Positions 36,946 through 51,800 are shown, numbered from the stretch's first letter. The stretch: DNA of 64,000 nucleotides from Apostichopus japonicus (GCF_037975245.1 NC_092580.1:6548501-6612500), one strand, 5' to 3'. Notes: generated by a model from the letters alone, not told the origin. Made by a program: numbers and translations.

Positions 36946-37745
36946 CGTTGTGGCTATTTGCACAAACGTAATCGTGCGAATAACATTGACTATTAGCACA
37001 CATGTAACTTGACCAATCAGCGCTCGTGGTTGATGTAACCAATGAACTGTCCTGATATGTGCTGGCCGGGAGGGATGAACAGGACATCGATGGGCAATAA
37101 CACAGCAGTGCATGACAATGGAACAGGAATTTGATAACTATGGGGATTTCTGGGGTTATGTTGAAAGGATATCTGCGGATACTTTTTCTATTTTTGTAAT
37201 AAAGGATTCCAAAACCGTTGAAGCAGCAAATAAGCGACTAGATGAATTAAATTCATCATATTCCTATGCATTTTAAGAAAGTTTGCAACAAATCTTTTCT
37301 GGAATATTCCAACAAAATCTTTAATTATATCTCTGAATTTTCCCAGAATTGATCACATCTCTGATTTCTTGGATATTTTACAGATTTGGCTATTGATTTT
37401 GAAAAAGATAACCATTTTTTGAGAATCAGCAAATTTTCATCGACCAAAATCTTGAGGGGGGCGAGGGGGTGGGGGCAAATCGACTGTGCACACCCAACAC
37501 TGTGGTTGGGGCCATGGTTTACCAGTTCCCTGCCTACTCAGTGCTTTTCTAATCACTACATGCTAACATGCCTACTTATACCACATACACGTTCGTGCGA
37601 ATAACAATCCTTATTGGCACGCCTTCGTGTGTAAAGTCACTGTCTATAAGCACGAGCATGTTCGTGCGAATATCGATGCTTACTGGTACGTCAACGTAAC
37701 AATAACGGTTGTTATTGGCACGTGCACGTGCCAATAGACACGACC
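36946..37745. mobile_element. Non-autonomous MULE-like element with 9-bp target duplication
   Basis: The left end CGTTGTGGCTATTTGCAC and the complement of the right end (GGTCGTGTCTATTGGCAC) match at 14 of 18 positions. The element is flanked by an exact 9-bp duplication TTAGGAAAT (36937-36945 and 37746-37754). The interior has repeated CGTTCGTGCGAATAACA-type and TTATTGGCACG motifs and no transposase frame. Confidence 0.8.
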
Positions 37746-37889
37746 TTAGGAAATAGGAGCTTCATAAACTCATTTCCAGTTAATAAAGGCATAAGTGGTC
37801 ATATCAGATCTTAAATTATTTTTTCAATGCGAGTTTACAAATCAAGGGAATGCTCCAGGGAGTGATGGAACAAACTCCCCACACAAAAA

Positions 37890-38215
37890 GAATTACTAGG
37901 CCCTACTAGCCCAATACATTAATAGGCCTAGCTTCAGCAAAGGTCACTTGGCAAAAACCAGTAATTACTAGGCCTAGCCTAGGCCTAGCCTACTTATAAT
38001 ATTATATATGTTTTGTTAGGCCTAGCATAGTCCTATTTTTCGTTTGTAAAAGAAGCACCATGGATACCGTTGGCTAAAGAAGCATAGGCTTACACTCGCT
38101 AAGACCTGCATTTAACCTAGTCTACCTAGGTCTAACGTTAACTGTTACGTAACACAGCTTAGGCCCCTCGGCCTTGCCTAGGCCTAACAGTTAGGCACTA
38201 GCCTAGACTGAGTCC
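37890..38215. repeat. Cluster of TAGGCCTA-type palindromes
   Basis: At least ten copies of TAGGCCTA or CCTAGGCC-like words occur (for example 37965-37995, 38015-38025, 38155-38200). The cluster lies upstream of FBXO7, where its first exon and promoter could be. Candidate minus-strand donors for a leader exon are at 38224-38225 and 38524-38525. Confidence 0.5.
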
Positions 38216-41200
38216 GTAGACTTACACATTTCAAAAGCATAACTGTCTGTTTGAACAGGGAAATGCTATCGCTTCAAGTGATCACAATATCGGATATGAA
38301 TGAAGATTCAACCACGAAAAGGAATAGTAAACGTATTTTTCACCAAACTGAGAACAAGGTTTGCTGGTCTTCCCAAGTGTTACAACGCAGGCTATCACTC
38401 CTAGGCGACTCATATTGTTATCATACTCTCAAATCAAACTATGAAAGTGAGATTGCGCCCTCAAAGTGTAAAGTACTGTTCAGAGTCAAGTACCGCACCA
38501 CAATTAATTGCTCCTTTTGACTTACACACTAACCTCGTCATTACCAAGGCCGATAGAGCAAAGATAGCAGTTTTCAACTGACATGTCCTACCCACCATAT
38601 GATTGGTAATGGCCAATCATAAACCATTCAACTTTTGCCGCTATGACCGTTTAGATTTTGAGCTAGAACAGCTAAAAGTTTATCATAGGGCTCCTTTTCC
38701 CATCTGCCACTCCAGAATTTTCTTGTTTCACCCAAGATTTTCTAAAATACCTTAAATCACCTTCAATCCTCCAGATTTTTAAACCATCAATAGTTTATTT
38801 CATACTCCTCAACATTAAAGCATAAATATGAATGCTGATGACTCTGTAAATGCCCCAAAAATCAACACATTAGGGCACTTTGGGGCTATTTTCCTATGGT
38901 AAGCCTCTTAGACAAACGACCACTACTCTAATTGTGCTGCGATACCTACATATGGAAGTGTCTGGTACTGCTTTTAGCAGACAAGTGAACAGTCCTGACA
39001 GGTGGCATACTCCTATTAGCGTATAAATCAATCCGCCCGAATGTTCTCCTTCAAGAAAAGTGCCAAAAAGCAGCAGGAGAACAAATTTTTTGATATGTGA
39101 TGAATTTGATCTGGTATTTGTTGCTTTGATGTTGAAGATCATGTGGTAAAATAATTAGGTGAATTAAAGCCATTTTAGACCAGTTTAGCCTGCCCAGGAG
39201 CAGCATACAATTTTTTTTATACTACTGAGTAAAGAGGTTTGTTTACAAGTGACGATAACTACAGGCTCAAATAGCAAAAAATCTTCACGGTCATGATACA
39301 GAAAATTGATGGTGCCATGAAAGGCCAACTTGTCAGCTATCCAGTGATGGATAGTGTTCAACTGGTGAGAACTTCTATCTAGACTTAGAGACCACATCCC
39401 TTTTGTGATTTAGTATGTAAGTCAATGGGTCATTGAATGGGTGTAGGCTTTCTAATAGTCATGGAGCAACTGTAGATATATGACTTGATACTGATGGTGG
39501 TACCGGGGACTGCAATCTTACGGGTCACACAAAAGACGAGCGTCTGTCAGGGAGTAAAAGTCTGATCAAGACATGCAAAGCACTGCTCCTGCAGGTTATG
39601 ACATAGTAAATGTCACGTTAGAGGTCTTGACTGTCATATTTTTCTGATATTCCTGAGATGTTGAACTATTCTGCTGACACTCAAGGTCCATTCCCTGACC
39701 AGTAATACCTAACATAATTTAATACCCTACTGTATATTTTAATGTAAATCCCATATTCCTACCTTTCATTGCCAGAGTTATAAAGGTGAGGTCATAAGTG
39801 GCAGTGCATATTCTATCATTCTGTTCCACTATTTTGTGTCATAGCATTTACTTCAACCCCCAAATCTCAGTGATGTATAAACATTGGAACTATACACATT
39901 TTGTTGCCAGTGCTGAAAGCTTTGATAAATATTAACCATGACAGATCACTCATACTTCTGCCTAGTAGTCCATGCCCCATTTATATGGAAAGCCCATTTA
40001 TTAACTTAGTCGTTCACAAGTTGCAAATTATAATCATCACAAAATTATAAATTTTGGACTTAGAGGAAGTTATGCAAATTAGTGGCATAGGCCTTAAATA
40101 AAAATTCCTAGGGCTAATGTTCATTCAAAGTAATATCCAATATGATGAAACACCCTGCATAATTGTCCATATTATGGACATAATTTGGGGGATCAAGTAT
40201 TGCTTGAAATTGAGTTGCAAATCTGTTGTACAGACAATATGAAGAGGAGAGATGACTCCCTAACATACTTTGTGGTTTGATATTTTTACCAAATAAGATG
40301 TTTGCTGTCACCTGGATGAGAGCAATATGTCCTTTTATAGAGCAATGATAAATAGTTTAAAATATCTGTTTGGATAAACTTCTAAATCTCATAATTGAAA
40401 GCCCTATACAAACATGAAACAAAGGTTTGAAGGTGTTATGAATGGTCAAATTCAGTGTTATTTGTAGCTTGTCACCTGCTGAAAACTTCAACTTTAAATG
40501 GTGTCTAGATAGAAGATAATAAATTCTGACAACATAAATGAAACTATGAAAAGAACAATTCATTTGTCTGTGATTATAATTTGCCTAAGACATCTACATT
40601 TTCAAACTGCCTTACTAGGAAACTGCAATTATATGATCAAACAATAAAAGTATGCGATCCAATCATCAAATTATTTGTATTAAGATTCCTTTATACAGGA
40701 AACATTCTAGTAGAAATAAACCTCTTATGATTAAACAATTAACTTAAGCAACTATGCTACCTTCTCATCAAATTCTTCTTTTTAAGATTCCTTTAAACAG
40801 TGAACACTCTAATGAAAATGAAGCTCTTTAAACCTAGAGTATATCATGTGTAGTTAAAATGTATAAAAGCATTAATTATATAATAAAATACATTTATATC
40901 TGCCAGGGCATACAAAATAATATTTTGAAGTTAAACAAATTTTACAATTTCTGATTTTAGTGAGTACTTTCTTAAATTTGTTAATGGAAGTCTTTTGTAC
41001 TAAAATGGTAGACGAATAAACTATGCATACATATAGGAACAGGCAAGTGGTTTTTGCACGTTGGCCTCCTTAATTAGATTTATGGGTACTTTATAAGAAT
41101 ATTCATGCAAAAGCCTGGAAACTGGGTGCTTGATCGACTATCAACCCCAGTCCCGTCATATCGAGAATGTAACCATATGAACATGACAGAATGGCAAACA

Positions 41201-41591
41201 TTAAATATCAAATACATTTGATATGACTTGCTGAAAAGTGATGAATTTCACAAGTTGCACTTTTCAAGAATACTAATTTCATTTGGCAATGCATATTTAT
41301 GAACTCCTAATTTTCTTTCAAGCCAAGAAGTGAAATATGAATTTTTAGTCCCATTACAGAAGGAAGCATGTGATGTTTCAAAACACTGCATGTTGACCCT
41401 AAGTTAAGCCCACAAAGATTTAAGTCACCAGCTTGTTAAGAACTTTTCTGCCAGGCACTAAGATATCTTAACAATGCTGTTTACTAGATTAACTTCTCAA
41501 ATTTGTATTCAAATAAGGATGAAAACTAACAAAAAGAAATAAAAATGAGAATTTTCAATTTGTTGTCTAGGAGAGTCTTTTCAGTAGTAGA
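38216..41591. other. Intergenic between FBXO7 and plexin
   Basis: No gene is recognised. It contains a diverged ~115-bp direct repeat at about 40670-40830 (AAGATTCCTTTA and GAACATTCTA-like words). The 89-codon plus-strand frame at 38251 may be chance. Confidence 0.5.
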
Positions 41592-42219
41592 CAAGGGCGG
41601 CAGAACAGGGGGGGGGGGGGGCACAGGAGGCATGTGCCCCTCCACTTTTCCTCAGGTTGAATATGTGCCCTTTTCTACATAAAAAGTGAGGTGGCTCAAG
41701 TTAGCAAGAGACCATGGAACCAGAATGAACACTTGAACATCTGAGGGGTTTGTAAGATCAAAAATTTTCTTGTACGCTCTGCGCCAACCGCTGGTGGCGG
41801 TCTGTTCAGATAGTCGTACACACAACTTTGCAAATCCTGGCTACGCCCCTGACTTTTAATGAATTTCTGTGGGTCAAACTCAAAGCTATTTTGAATGGGA
41901 AAAAATGTTAAGATATTAACAAGAAATAAACTCTAATTCGGAAGATTCCTACATTAGCAACTAGCATGATTTCTCCTCATTTTGTCTCAAAAGAAAATGT
42001 GTTTCTTGTTTCCCAATTTGCACATTGGATATTGCAGTGCTAGTATGCATATTTTCCTTGGGGGGGGGGGGTGTTAATGGATTGATATACACAAATATGA
42101 TCATACAATAAGAGTTTTAAAGGGTACTAAATATAAGGCTGCATCAGTCTAATCGAATTTATGCAAAGTGCCCTTTGATGTCGGTGCCCCTCAGATTAAA
42201 AGTGCTTCAGCCGCCCTTG
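41592..42219 (-). mobile_element. hAT-like MITE, CAAGGGCGGC family, copy 2
   Basis: The 628-bp element has CAAGGGCGGCAGAA and TTCAGCCGCCCTTG-like termini, flanked by an exact 8-bp duplication GTAGTAGA (41584-41591 and 42220-42227). It aligns end to end, inverted, with 14615-15254. It contains poly-G tracts at about 41609 and 42061. Confidence 0.93.
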
Positions 42220-42749
42220 GTAGTAGATGGTATATTTAGTCAATTTGGCACACAAATGACAACCATCTACTGTGAGAAATGCCTCACTGATAAACACAGA
42301 AAAATAAAACTTGGTGTACATGAAAAGAATTTAAAAAGCATGGGTATAATGAACATCTACACAAAAGCATCCAGAAAGGGGGGTAGAGTAGGAGGAGCAA
42401 ACAAACTTGGATTTTCAATGACAGATTAACCTTCATTCATAGCATTAACTGGATCACACTATAAAATTAACCAGTTTGGCCTAAATGGTTAACTGTCAAA
42501 CTTGAACCAGTTAACTCTTTTACCACTATTACTACAATACAATTTGGTTACTCATTTATACCCTATTATCAATATTAAACTACAAAAATTTTCCTTTCAA
42601 TTATTACAATTTGAAAATAATGGATTAATATAATTAAATGATCATAATTATAAGCTTGAACTATACAGGTCAATCTCTGCATGTGACACTACCTCTAAAT
42701 TTTCTAAAATCAAGTTTGCAGAATGAATGCTAGCGTTTGCTACCCCTGG

Positions 42750-42842
42750 TTAGACATCTGACAGTGTGTGAAATATTGTCCAGAACTGGTTGGCAAATGT
42801 ATGGTCTGAACAATCCTGGTCACTCTGGAGGGCTTCAAAAAT
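42750..42842 (-). CDS. PLXN: Plexin last coding exon
   Basis: It encodes IFEALQSDQDCSDHTFANQF then WTIFHTLSDV and TAA. The final SDV fits a class I PDZ ligand (S/T-x-hydrophobic), as does the TDL end of plexin-B proteins. Confidence 0.92.
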   Translation of the reverse strand: MFEALQSDQDCSDHTFANQFWTIFHTLSDV

Positions 42843-45800
42843 CTGAAGAGAAAAAGAGGTTCAGAAAATTCATTACTTGTCATAATATTTACATCTTAGA
42901 AAAATAGAAGAATGTCATAATGAAATCATACCTCCAGTAATTCATCATTGACAATGACAATTGACAATGGTCGAGACCTTGCAGCACCCAATATTAAAGG
43001 AGCAGTGGGAGAGTAAATGTTTTTATAATAATTACATCTTAGAAAACTTATTTGTATGTATGTATGTATTTTAGATCCTCCTGCAAGCAGGAACTCACGA
43101 AGAAGCCATCATTGGCTTATCAAAGCCGCAAGCTGATCGAAGTAAGTCTCTTAGATTCATATTTAACCTCCATTTTTATGAATTGTCAATTTTCAATAAC
43201 TCTGTAACTGGACGACATACATTAATCTTGGAGTGACTTGAACTTGGGACCTTATGATTGAAAGGCACTGACGTTAACCACTGAGCTAACACTCTACTAA
43301 AGAAATCATACCTCCAGTATGCTGCAATTCACTAATATGCAGAGAGCAGTGGAATTGTGAAGGTAGGATGGATATTGTATATGGTGGATGGGGTGACAGA
43401 GCAATGTAATGTTAATGCAGCAGATGCTATACTTCCAATTGCATGGATAGGACATGCCTTGTTGATCACACATGACAAGTTCCAAGAATTCTGCACACAT
43501 AAGATGGGGGCAGAAGTTTGTACCCTTCACTTCTATTTTACTCATCTGCTAGTGAAGGGCAAACCTAGTCTATGCTTATATATTGCTGACTGCAAGTCAC
43601 CACTCCTATGAATGTAAAATGGGTTGCTGAGGAGCATTGAGGGTGGGGAGGGTGAAGGGTCCAGGGATATATCCTCTACTTTCTAGCTAGAGAAATTCAA
43701 TGCATTTTATCTTTCTAGGGTTAGGTCCTCTTCTTAAACCCTTAAGATATTTTCATAGGTTCAAGCTTTATCTGTAATAATATGACGTTGAGTAATCTTT
43801 TGATACTACCTCTCAAGCTGGCATCATATACAAATCCCAACAATTCGGAAAGACTCATGGAGCCTACAAGCTTAACAATTAGGAATGACTCATTGAAGCT
43901 AGCAGCTTAACAACTAGGAATGACGCATGGACCCTACAAGCTTTACAATTAGGAATGATTCATGGACCCTACAAGTTTAATTCTTTAAATGTACATTACT
44001 CCAAATACTCCAGTTATGTACATAATTCTTCCCTACTGTATGGTGTGCCAGCATACATACATATCATATCACTTATAAGACCTTATATACTCAGAAAATG
44101 GCCCACCCTATAATTCCATGGTTCCAAACTTAAAATTGAAGTTGTCGTTTCCCCAATCTGGAATCCAGGCATCACTTCTAAACATGGGTACAAATATAAT
44201 TCAGCATAGTTGGTAAATGGAGGTTACCTTACAGGGTCTGTGATGACATTAAACATCTCATACAAAGGCAATTATTGAATTAGCAGGTAGAAGAGGCTTT
44301 TTGAGTGTTAATTTTAAATCTACAATCATAAATATAAAAAGTATAACTTACCTCAATTCTGTATTTAGCAAGCATGTGAAATAACTGGTACCTTGTTGAT
44401 GCTAGGTCAAAGGTGTGTTTAAACTTCTGTATGAGGGTAAAAATCATGAAAAATATTATTTGTGGCATATTTGCAGATTAGATATGTGTATTTATATCTA
44501 GTTCATGTATCTTTGAATACATGTGTAGTCCACATGCATTGTTCATGATATTACACTACCTTGGTGAACACAAGTGCTTTCTATATGGAAGGCATCAATA
44601 AAGAAGGCTGTTGCCTGATACAAAGCTACCCAATGATGGATTTAATACATGATACATAGATGCTTGGTCTTACTATACTGACTTAATGTTAAGCGTATAT
44701 TAAGGTCATCAGTTTTGCACGGATCAGCTAAAAGTGTAAGCTTGAATCTAGGGAATCACATACACATATGTGATCACAATTACATAGATTCATTTTTGTC
44801 AAGGAATCAAAAAGTACTCCCCAGTAGGAATTTAGTATCCATATTATCACCAAAAATTGAAAATTAAGCATGTAAATGTTCAAACCAGGAAAAAATGCTC
44901 TTGCTGCAGCTATAAGACTTTTGACCACTGCAGTTCTTTTCTGTCTTAACAGCATGTTCAGAATATTACTATATCTTGGTCCAACTACGAAGAACCAGAG
45001 TTTAATCTAATATAATATAACTCAAAAACTATATAAGTTATAAAAGTAAGAAGTAAGGTATTCAAATCATATTAACCAGTCTTTCACATAAATATCAAGT
45101 CAGAAACAACCAATAACAGAGAAAAAAGCACCTTCAATAAATTTTTCTCAAAATAAGTGTCTAATATGAGCAACCACAGAGAGATAATGGCCCTTGGTAT
45201 TACATTATTCTAAGGTGTATCCTGAATAAGCAGTGAAGACTTAAATACAATAAACTAGACATGAAGATAAGTTGCCAAGTGACAATCAAGGATAACAAAT
45301 AGAGTCGAGTACAAGAAAATTCAAACAGGAATATCACAAATCTGCTTAAATGGAAGTTTCCATTATGTCACAGAATGTCTGGTTTTCAATTAAATGATAA
45401 AATATGTATTGTGTGAGTCACACACCATTATTTACCTCTTCAACCTTTCGATTCTCCAAAATCATACTCTTTTTCGTAGGAGGTTTCATTCTTTGAACGA
45501 GGCTGTAATATTTATCCAGTTTGGCAGAATAAGCACGTAAGAGATGTGAATATAGTTTTCTACTGGGAGAAGAATCCTTGAATGGAAAAAGGGACAAAAG
45601 GAACATAAAGCTGACCATTATTTGTGAATATTTGTATGATTTTTCATTTTTTGTTTTTGTTTCATGCATACAGGCTATGTGTAAAGTATTATGGTGTAGT
45701 TAGTTGCTTTCATAACAACATTCCACATCCTAACAGATTTACATAGAGTGCATTCATTTGTGAGAACTCTTTGCAGTTATTGGTCTCCTAAAATAAGTGA

Positions 45801-48800
45801 AATATCCAGAGTTAAGCAATATTCCAGTAGCTGAGATTGATCACAACATCACATCATTTGCTCAGGAGAATACATACAATAGTTTAAATTGATACTTTGG
45901 GAACTCATCTGGAAACAGCAGAGTTAATGAAGTTATAATTGCAATGGAGCTGGAAATATCTTGACTTTTCTCTATAAATATTGAATTCAAAGAGGAAAAG
46001 AATATTTATACAAAGAGTTTTACAGATATTCTAAATACAGATAATATTGAAAAACAAGTTAACATTTCAAATGCATCCCATTTCAGGGATAAATCAATAA
46101 ATAGATTATAAAGGAAAATAAAGCTTTTGAAGAAAATCTTTCATCATAAAATTACTGTGATCAACCTCTAAACCATATCTCCTGTTAGGGACAAGATATT
46201 TAGCTGGGATTTTGAGCAACAGAATATTTAATATAATATCAGAATTAAAGTGATCAACTTCAATCAACTTCAACTTCAATCAATATCAACTTGTGATCAA
46301 CTTTAATCAACTTCAAGCCATATCTCATGTTAAGGACAAAATATTTTGCTGGGTTTTTGAGCAATAGAATATTTAATATAATATAATATTAGAATTTACT
46401 GTGATCAACTTCAATCAATTTCCTGTTAGGGACAAGATGTTTAGCTGGGTTTTGGAGCAATAGAATATTTAAAATAAAATCAGAATATTTATCTTTAGAG
46501 GAAAGGAATAATTGCAGCCACTGTTTATTTGATTACATTTGCCTTGTGTTAAAATATTACAGCAAGCACATCTCAAAGTTCCTTGATAAAGTGTATCTAA
46601 AACATATCTTATTCAATACTGTTGAAACTCACATCAGGTATTTCCTCATCTCTGAGCTGACAAATATCATGGAGTATTTGAACAAGAGTCTGCAAGCAAG
46701 CCTTGACATAGCTACAGTTTGGAATGTCATAAATCAGTGTAGGGTTATTCAAGAGAAATGCCCACAACCCCAGAGGCAACCTGAAATAGAGAAAGAGAAA
46801 GCAATGAGAAACAATGGATGTCCTCTGAGACAACTTATAAATCATTGGTGCAGCAGCCATAGGAGTCCTACCCCTTCCCCACCCTTACCCTAACTACCAC
46901 CACTCCATCCTGTGTTTTAAACAAGATATACCACAATGGGAAGAGAATGTTAACTTAAAACAAGGATTTCTGCCAAATTTCAACAAATTGCAAGTCACTT
47001 AATTTCACTCTTATAACAATAATATTTTATGTAATAATCATAATAATAATTATCAGCAGTTATTTTGACGATGCTTAAGCGACCGCAAATGTGGGAGAAA
47101 CCGCAAGGGCTTATGGATTACAACTTACATGTCGGGTGGCTTCCAATTCAACATTATATCTCAAATATGAAACCTTTTCAATTTAGAAAGTCATTTCAGA
47201 TGGGAAAAGTGTAGATTTTCTTGGATGGAAAACCCACCTTACTCAGACTTGGCCGGGAATTGAACCCTGAACTTCCCAATTGCTAAGCCTCATTGCTTCT
47301 AAAGCTACCGGCCGCCTTTTTCCACTCGGCCACAGCACCGGTCTTTGCTTGAGTAATTACCAATACTTTCTTGAGTGGAAACCATTCTACCCAAGAAACT
47401 TCACAGTTTTGGATTCTGTTTTGTTGATGCACTAATGCCTACAAACTGCCAATTAAAGGCATGTCACCAAGACCAGTATGAAGTAATTTATTCCTCAAAA
47501 CTGAATGAAAAATTAACGAATACTATCTGACATGCACAAGTCTATATAGAGGCATAAGTCTCCACTTTACACTTTGGAAATTATACCCAACTACACAGGG
47601 TATAACCAGCTCAAATCCAGAGGGTGGGGTGTATATACCACTCCCCCACAACTTTTTAACCTCACACAGAAATTCAAAAGTAGTTATTAGCACAACATCA
47701 TATTAATTCCTGTGTGAGAAGGCACACCAATTCCTTGTGGTTCAAATTTGTGCACATAAATTGTCCCAAAGAGTTATCAGTTAGATCTATGAAGACTCAT
47801 AATTGCTGTATGTTAAACCTGTGGAGTCGACATTCACATACACTGCATTGTTATAGTGTTATAGTGGTATAAAGTCCCTACCTACACTGATGTGATATGG
47901 AGTGAATAACTTCAAACAAAACTAAAAGAACTCCTGAGTTAGCAACGTCTTGTCCGGTAATAAATTTCAACCAATTTGAATAATTGTAACATTTTCTGAA
48001 AGGTCCGGTCATAATTAGTTTTGGAATAGGAGAAAGTTAAATCATTCGATCAACTTTCACAAATACTTTGCCCTTTCTAACTAAGAAAACAAAGACAGTC
48101 TTATTTGTGAAACATCAAGTTAAAGTTGGGTCTCCATAATGAGGCCACAGGCAGCTGAAGATGGTTCTCTTGCCTTGATATGCTCATTGCAGCATGGGAA
48201 AGAGCAAAAAGGAAATGATCTGCTCTCAGACCCCCAAACATTGTGATTGGCTGCAATGATCCCAGGGCTACATTCCTTCCATTAAAAAAATTAAAAATTA
48301 AAAAAAAATTAAAAATCCTGGATCCACTCCTGTAAATGTAATTTCTATATCCTATCTAAATACTGACCAGCAGAATCTAGCATTACAAGCAAAAATAATT
48401 CATTACCTAAACATAATTAAACTAAAATGATTGTTACATTTATCTCATTCCATATGTGCAAATGAAAGAATAACTTACATGCCATCTTTCCATTTTCTTG
48501 CAAGGTTAGGGTTGTTAAGCTGTGCAGCTTGTGAGTCAAAGAAATCAAAAATGTGCTTAATCATCAATGGTATCTTGTCTTCATTGGTGACCATGAATGC
48601 ATTAAACATTTCGTCCACGTACCGATGAATAGTAGTCTGTAATTTTAAAATTGAAAGATTTATCAAAAACAAGCATTATTCATAGTTAAGATGACTGTTT
48701 TAAATAATTGGATACATTGGAAATGTTAATGTTACATTCATAACAACACCCGTTTCCTCTGACGTTATAACATTAGAGCCATGATCGAATGAAAAATCAA

Positions 48801-51800
48801 TATGACTCCTAAAAGTGTGGCTCTTTGTTATTCATTGATCATATCTCATCTGTTTGCAGCCACTTCACTAACTATCTGCTCAGCATCAGACTTATCAGAA
48901 AGTATCTCAATCAAGGTGCTGCTGAACAACTTGTATATGCTTTTGTTACTTCCTGCTTGGACATGTGTAACACACTATCAGATTTCTTGTTTAACTCATC
49001 TTCAGAATATTGCTGCAAGGGTTGTACATGTATTAATTCTAGAGAACACATCACTCCTGTATTAAGAGGATTACACTGGCTATACCCATCTCACTCAGAA
49101 TCATTTGCAAGATAAGTACATAAGTTTACCGTTCATATGCCGGTTCATCATCAATGCATTCATCAGAACTGTTACAGCCTTATAGTGCATCTCATGAATT
49201 GCACTCTAGGAATAGACGTCTTATCACCATAAAGCCTACTAACAGATCCTGGGGAGACTGCTGTTTTGTTTCTGCTGCCCCCACATCAAACTACCTGAAT
49301 TCATTAAGATCTCTCCTTCTTTTGTGGCTTTGAAATTGACTCTAAAATCTCATTTGTTTTAACAACTCAACAACTTCATGGACTTACGTTTCATTGTTAT
49401 CTTACTACTTACTTTGCCCATTATCACAGATGTTTCATTAGAATCTTTTTGACAGATACTGACCCATTTCAAATGTTCATTAATATTATTGTTATTATTA
49501 CTTAATTTTACCTGAACAGGAAAATATCCAGTAAATAACAAATTTTTCTGCTTACATAGTTACCTATGCCAAGCTATTAAGTTGAACAAGTTAAAGACTA
49601 AATTTTTAGTAAATCAATCCAAGATTTGTTTTGAGATTAAATTTAGCTACCATTTGTGGTATGATTTTTGGCAGTACAAGAAGAATAATGTACTCCAGTA
49701 TGGACTCAAATGCCGACTTATTATAAACCTTGTTTATGTTATCAAATCCTCTGTTCACCCTAATTGTTTGATAACATTGCTAACAGCAACATCTGATAAT
49801 TCTATCAACAATATTCTTTTAGCTTTATACAAACAACAGAACTCCAGAAATAAATTCCAACACCGCTTTTGCATCACAATTTGTCATTAAGTCTTGTAAT
49901 GATACTGTTTCAGACCACAAACAGTCTCATGTGCTCAAGTGATCTATATTGTGTTGCTTGTGAGATTGAGCTGTGAGGTAACAATGCAGTTAACATAATC
50001 TTGAGATGTATAATGTTTATCTGGTCATTTTTCAAAACCTAAAAGTGTATTTATATCAACATTGCACAAATAGTTTGCAATTGTTCAAAGACATTACAAT
50101 CAGAGTCTTATGATATCGTTTAGCAATTACTAGAGATATGTCAGTTTTAATGTTATACCTTTGTTGCTGCAAGATATGGAAGAACTATATCATTTATAGG
50201 TTCTTCTTCGTTGCCCTCATCCACATTTTCAGGTGAAGATGTTTTTTGAACTTTTCTCTGGAATAGAGGAAAGTGAAAGGTTTCAGTCAGAAACAGATGA
50301 AGAATAATGGAATATTTTTAATCTTTTCTAGTTAAAAATGCTTACTGAATTAATATAAGTTACTTAGCTACAAATATTTAAGGGGTATAACTTAATAAGT
50401 TGGAAAATCCACCTTTACAGGTACAGGGGAAGGTATTGATGTACTGTATAACATGATTCTATACCTTGGGCTAGTTGAGGAATAGGTAAAGTTGGGTTGA
50501 GAGAATTTGAATCCAATAATTATTCTTAAATATTCATAAACTAATGAAATGATGAATCTTTAAAATTTAGTACCAACCAATAGGTTAATGCCAATCAAGA
50601 AATGTTTTGAAATGGTAATATATAAATAATATAAATAATTCATGTTGGGTACAATGCTGCAAATATTCAGTACCGGATGATGATAAAATAACAAAATATT
50701 GTTGCTTTAATTGATCTACATACTATGAAAAGGGATATTAACTACTGAATTTATTGAAAGTAATATTGATACTTACCAGATGCCAAAGTTTACAACCTGT
50801 GCTTTGTTCTGGGTAGTCATAGGTTTGTTCAGAATTAATACCTTAGGAATAATAGAAGTGAAAGAAAATAAGAGCCTAATCTATCTATGACCACACAAAG
50901 TAATGAAATATCAATGGTTCTAACACTTGCTGCAATTAAATGTTAGCCATGCATATCTCAGCATATATCTATCTGATTAACTTTGACCTTGTTGTAAATA
51001 GTAGATAAACTTATATTGGCCACCAACATCTACTTTGAAATTGTGATAAAGACTGCTTAGAACCCTCTTTTTATTTTTCATTTAAAGAGAACAATTTCTG
51101 TCAATTTTACCTCTCAATTAAACCCATAAAATAACACAGTAATTATTCTTCATATCAACAAGTCTAAACTTTGAACTAGTGAAAGCTCAAATAACAAAAG
51201 CTGCTAAAATTCCCTTTCCGATGATATAAAACTCAAGACGATTGGACACAATTTAGGACTGTCTTTTTGAATGTCCAATGATAAGCCTTGGAAGACTTGC
51301 ATTGCACACAATTATATTTGAAAGTAGGCACAACAATCCTCAAACATTCTCCTCATTTTACGTATCCTTAAACACAACTAAACGCAACTAAAAGTAAATG
51401 TGAACATTCTATTAATGTTCTTAAAAATAAGTTTAATACTTATGTCCACAATTTGGGATTTAAACAGTTAGTCTTGAATTTTGTTGCAGTCATACAGCGT
51501 TTTCTGCAGTCAGTGTGTTTGGTTGCTGGGTGTTCAATTGCCAACTTGTTAAAAATAGTTTAACAGTAAGTTTCATTTAATGTTAAGTTTTAGAAGTAGG
51601 ACTATTTTGGATGGTGAAGGAATTGATATGATTACCTTTGTCAGGCACCAGATAATCTACATCATCTTTCTTCACATTCCCAGCTGCTATAAGACAGAAT
51701 ATTATTAAAACTATTTAAATTATTATTACCTTTAGAAATGCATCTTGATGATGTTGTTTACTTGAGTTGTTATAATAAATATCTACAAGTATCATGTACA

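Noticed and set aside
38251-38520. 89-codon plus-strand frame upstream of FBXO7
   Set aside because: No family match, no splice or promoter support; length is within chance expectation.
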